In this document: positions 6,947 to 9,307 of the stretch, piece after piece | Position numbering within the stretch: the stretch's first letter is position 1 | How the letters are laid out: each line of letters begins with the position of its first letter | Made by a program: the position numbers and the translations under genes | Notes under the pieces: generated by a model | Databases searched by the model: none | What the model saw: only the letters and a program-made list of their open reading frames with translations | Told to the model about the DNA's origin: nothing | Source: Burkholderiaceae bacterium | GTDB lineage: Bacteria > Pseudomonadota > Gammaproteobacteria > Burkholderiales > Burkholderiaceae_E | DNA length: 9,307 bases | Assembly: GCA_019428955.1 (NCBI GenBank) | Contig: JAHYJF010000134.1 | Coordinates: forward strand, 1 to 9,307 | Direction: 5' to 3'

Positions 6947-7210
6947 GCGCCCGGAGCCGATTATTCAGCTTAATGCCGCTGGTCGCCATCTCATGAGTCC
7001 GGGGTCTACCATCGGCTTTGTCAGCTTCTCGGCGTCGATCTTCTTCCACATCGTGCCTTACTGGTGGGTGCCGTAAGGAAATTGGTCGATACTGGGGGGC
7101 GCTCAGAGACGGCGTTTACACTGCCCCCGATATGGCGAAGCATGCAAAGCGCGAGCATCAAGCCGAACCGATCGGAGTGGAAGATGCTCGACGCTGGCTC
7201 ACTAAACCTT
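6947..7210. other. Stretch between convergent genes with no convincing gene
   Basis: This lies between the 3' end of the Slam gene (+) and the 3' end of a lipoprotein gene (-). Short open frames exist on both strands, but none has a start with a ribosome binding site or a recognisable product. The one clear structure is the hairpin at 7148-7194. It could hold decayed gene remnants, but I cannot assign any. Confidence 0.4.
7148..7194 (-). terminator. Long imperfect hairpin downstream of the small lipoprotein gene
   Basis: CGAGCATC (7152-7159) pairs perfectly with GATGCTCG (7183-7190). The stem extends by AGCG (7148-7151) with CGCT (7192-7195) if the A at 7191 bulges out, giving about 12 bp. 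The 23-nt loop holds a smaller CCGA/TCGG pairing. It lies about 20 nt past the stop of the minus-strand lipoprotein gene and between convergent genes, where a terminator is expected. On the minus strand only TTT follows the stem, so intrinsic termination is uncertain. Confidence 0.35.
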
Positions 7211-7615
7211 CTAGAAGAACAAGGTTTCAGCCGGTTTTGAATTCACGGACACATCGCACTTGTCCGCAGACTTGTTGTTAGCGGATTGGACGATGCCGGC
7301 TATTAGTCCGACCTTTCCGCCCCGGGACCCTAGAACGGTTCCAAAATAACAATGGGCCGAAATCTGCAGTTTTTTATATGACCCGTTGAGGTTCTGGGTG
7401 GGCGTAAAAGGAGAGAACCGGCCCTTTAACACCGGATCGTCATTGACTGTAATCGTCACTTCTTTTTCATCGGGGAGGTAGACGCCGCCGAACACCAGGC
7501 TCTGTCCTTCGGACACATAGGTTTTCTTGACCGCTGTTTTGGGCGGAGTTGCACAGCCGGACAGCAGTGCACCTGTGGCTAGTGCGATGACAATTGCTTT
7601 TGTGATGCGGTTCAT
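7211..7615 (-). CDS. Small uncharacterised lipoprotein
   Basis: This 134-aa protein starts at the ATG whose complement is 7613-7615. Upstream in-frame starts exist but this one has AAGGAAG five nt before it and begins a clean lipoprotein signal, MNRITKAIVIALATGALLSGC, with lipidated Cys21. The mature part has a predicted beta-rich region (SLVFGGVYLPDEKEVTITVND), a GRFSPFTPTQNLNGSYK segment, two cysteines (89 in ISAHCYFG and 120 in SADKCDV) that could form a disulfide, and a glycine-rich hydrophobic stretch GKVGLIAGIVQSA between them. I do not recognise a named family. It is on the same strand as glnS but separated by 295 nt, so it probably has its own promoter. No functional link to either neighbour is visible. 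Confidence 0.75.
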   Translation of the reverse strand: MNRITKAIVIALATGALLSGCATPPKTAVKKTYVSEGQSLVFGGVYLPDEKEVTITVNDDPVLKGRFSPFTPTQNLNGSYKKLQISAHCYFGTVLGSRGGKVGLIAGIVQSANNKSADKCDVSVNSKPAETLFF

Positions 7616-7910
7616 TGAGTCTTCCTTAAGTGAAGTTGTTGTAAAAACATTCAGGAAGCTCCGCATGTAATTTCCAATGCCATCGCAAGTTATGCCGATC
7701 AAGCTGGCTTGCCGTGCCGCGGGTCGATTCGCTTGGACATTGGTTCAGCGCATTCTTGGCGGCGCTGTTTGAACTGCCTTTGAAGATTGCAAATTAAGGT
7801 GGGGGAATTGTAGCTTCATGTCGAGGCTGCCGGCACTGCGCAGAATATCCCATTGCATGAGAGACAGCTATTGGCTGCCGGTTTGTACGCCCCCGGCCGA
7901 TATCAGGAAT
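7616..7910. other. Intergenic region between glnS and the small lipoprotein gene
   Basis: This should contain the end of the glnS transcript and the promoter of the lipoprotein gene, both on the minus strand. I see no clear T-tailed hairpin and no convincing -35/-10 pair. A 9-nt direct repeat GGCTGCCGG occurs at 7825-7833 and 7873-7881. No tRNA or other RNA gene was recognised. Confidence 0.4.
7621..7627 (-). promoter_or_regulatory. Ribosome binding site of the small lipoprotein gene
   Basis: CTTCCTT on the + strand reads AAGGAAG on the minus strand, 5 nt before the ATG at 7615. It decides this start over the longer frame that opens at 7702. Confidence 0.65.
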
Positions 7911-9307
7911 TCATTTCTCTGCCTTGCTCCACGAATCCTTCAGCGTCACGGTGCGGTTGAACACCGGCTCGCCAGGTTTTGAATCGACGCGGTCGGCGAC
8001 GAAGTAGCCGTGGCGCTCGAACTGGAAGCGCTCTTCCGGCGCGGCGTCTCGCAGCGCGGGCTCCAGCTGCGCGCGGATGACTTGCACCGAGTCGGTGTTG
8101 AGGTCGTCGAGAAATTCGCCGGTCGCCGCGCCCGGCTGGGCGGTGCTGAACAGCCGGTCGTATAAACGGATTTCGGCTTCATAGGCATGCGCGGCGGATA
8201 GCCAGTGGATGTTGCCTTTGACCTTGACCGAGTCGGCGCCCGGCGTGCCCGACTTGGTCTCGGGCAGATAGTCGCAGTGCACCGCAACGATGTTGCCGGC
8301 GGCGTCCTTGTCGCAGCCTTTGCAGGTGACGACGTAGCCGTAGCGCAGCCGCACCGAATTGCCGGGGAAGAGTCGGAAGTAACCCTTGGACGGGGTTTCC
8401 ATGAAATCCTCGCGCTCGATCCACAATTCCCTTGAGAACGGCACCGCGCGCTTGCCCAGGTCGGGCTGCTGCGGATGGTTGGGGGCGAAGCAGTCTTCCG
8501 ACTGCCCGTCGGGATAGTTGTCGATGATGAGCTTGACCGGGTCGAGCACGGCGATGCGGCGCAGCGCGGAATCGTTGAGCACGTCGCGCTGGCAGGCCTC
8601 GAACACGCTGTAGTCGATCCAGCCGTCGGACTTCGAGACGCCGGCCTGATCGGTGAAGCGGCGGAAGCCTTCGGGCACGTAGCCGCGTCGGCGCGCGCCG
8701 ACGAGCGTCGGCAGGCGCGGATCGTCCCAGCCGGAAACGTGTTTTTCGTCGACCAGTTGGATCAGCTTGCGCTTGGAGAGCACGACGTAGGTGAGGTTGA
8801 GTCGCGCGAACTCGATCTGCTGCGGCAGCGGGCGGGTGAAGAAGCCGCCGTCGGCCAGCTTGTCGAGCAGCCAGTCGTAGAACGGGCGCTGGTCCTCGAA
8901 CTCCAGGGTGCAGATCGAGTGGGTGATGTGCTCGATCGCATCCTCAATCGGGTGCGCGTAGGTGTACATCGGGTAGATGCACCATTTGTCGCCGGTGTTG
9001 TGGTGTCTGGCACGCTTGATCCGGTAGATCGCCGGGTCGCGCAGGTTGATGTTGGGCGAGGCCATGTCGATCTTGGCGCGCAGCACGTGGGCGCCGTCGG
9101 GAAATTCGCCGGCGCGCATTTTGCGGAACAGCTCGAGGTTTTCCTCGACGCTGCGGCTGCGGTAGGGGCTGTCTCTGCCCGCTTCGGTGAGCGTGCCGCG
9201 ATGCGCGCGCATTTCGTCGGCCGACAGCGAATCGACGTAGGCATGGCCGGCCTGGATCAGGGTTTCGGCGCAGGCGTACATGGTGTCGAAATAGTTCGAC
9301 GCGAAGT
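7911..9307 (-). CDS. glnS: Glutaminyl-tRNA synthetase, 5' end cut by window edge
   Basis: Class I aminoacyl-tRNA synthetase that charges tRNA-Gln with glutamine in the cytoplasm. The visible 464 residues match the E. coli GlnS family throughout: YRGTLTEAGRDSPY-like and RSVEENLELFRKMRAGEF segments, RAKIDMASPN, the strongly conserved GDKWCIYPMYTYAHPIEDAIE stretch (nt about 8930-8995), the KMSKS-loop variant VLSKRKL, HVSGWDDPRLPT, and the C-terminal anticodon-binding beta-barrels ending VFNRTVTLKDSWSK. The frame stays open to the right edge (FASNYFDT precedes the first inner ATG at 9281), so the HIGH motif and roughly the first 100 residues are outside the window. GC content is high and even, as for a core chromosomal gene. 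Nothing suggests inactivation. It marks the stable flank of the accessory region to its left. Confidence 0.97.
   Translation of the reverse strand, partial: FASNYFDTMYACAETLIQAGHAYVDSLSADEMRAHRGTLTEAGRDSPYRSRSVEENLELFRKMRAGEFPDGAHVLRAKIDMASPNINLRDPAIYRIKRARHHNTGDKWCIYPMYTYAHPIEDAIEHITHSICTLEFEDQRPFYDWLLDKLADGGFFTRPLPQQIEFARLNLTYVVLSKRKLIQLVDEKHVSGWDDPRLPTLVGARRRGYVPEGFRRFTDQAGVSKSDGWIDYSVFEACQRDVLNDSALRRIAVLDPVKLIIDNYPDGQSEDCFAPNHPQQPDLGKRAVPFSRELWIEREDFMETPSKGYFRLFPGNSVRLRYGYVVTCKGCDKDAAGNIVAVHCDYLPETKSGTPGADSVKVKGNIHWLSAAHAYEAEIRLYDRLFSTAQPGAATGEFLDDLNTDSVQVIRAQLEPALRDAAPEERFQFERHGYFVADRVDSKPGEPVFNRTVTLKDSWSKAEK

Noticed and set aside
7018..7281. 87-codon plus-strand open frame crossing the gap after the Slam gene
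   Set aside because: It runs into the 3' end of the well-supported minus-strand lipoprotein gene, lacks a ribosome binding site and has low-complexity Arg/Ser-rich sequence at its start.
7825..7881. Two copies of GGCTGCCGG as an operator or attachment-site pair
   Set aside because: The repeat is only 9 nt and GC-rich, with no further matching flank; chance is likely.
1..9307. CRISPR array, tRNA, rRNA or complete insertion sequence
   Set aside because: No regularly spaced repeats, cloverleaf-type sequence, rRNA-like stretch or transposase frame was seen on either strand.

Overview
The window looks like a piece of a Gram-negative, probably betaproteobacterial, chromosome. This is inferred from four lipoprotein-type signal peptides, an outer-membrane Slam-type barrel, a Rhs effector typical of type VI secretion, and a high-GC glnS of the beta/gammaproteobacterial type. 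I cannot name the genus from the sequence alone.

Left part (1-4322, + strand): the 3' part of a large Rhs gene, open through the left edge, whose C-terminal toxin domain is a DUF2235 (Tle1-like) serine lipase. It has a visible GFSRG nucleophile motif, an FDT aspartate and a GAHADIGGGY histidine motif. Two lipoprotein genes follow. They are clearly paralogous to each other and sit where immunity genes of lipase effectors normally lie. The first is close behind the effector with a good ribosome binding site. The second follows a 109-bp gap, is visibly less GC-rich and carries a run of eight G inside its reading frame.

Middle part (4323-6946, + strand): a short non-coding stretch with hairpins, then a two-gene surface-export unit. 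The first gene encodes a lipoprotein with a TbpB-like C-terminal beta-barrel. The second encodes a Slam-type (DUF560) outer-membrane protein with TPR repeats, the kind of translocon that moves such lipoproteins to the cell surface. Base composition here is more mixed than in the flanking Rhs and glnS genes, consistent with accessory DNA.

Right part (6947-9307, - strand): a stretch with no convincing gene but one long imperfect hairpin, a small uncharacterised lipoprotein gene, another intergenic stretch, and the 3' part of glnS (glutaminyl-tRNA synthetase), cut by the right edge.

The main points of interest are the Rhs-lipase effector with a duplicated, diverged immunity candidate, and the adjacent Slam/TbpB-like surface lipoprotein pair. 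Both are modules of known types. The specific client lipoprotein, the lipoprotein family behind the toxin and the G8 tract are the least described parts.
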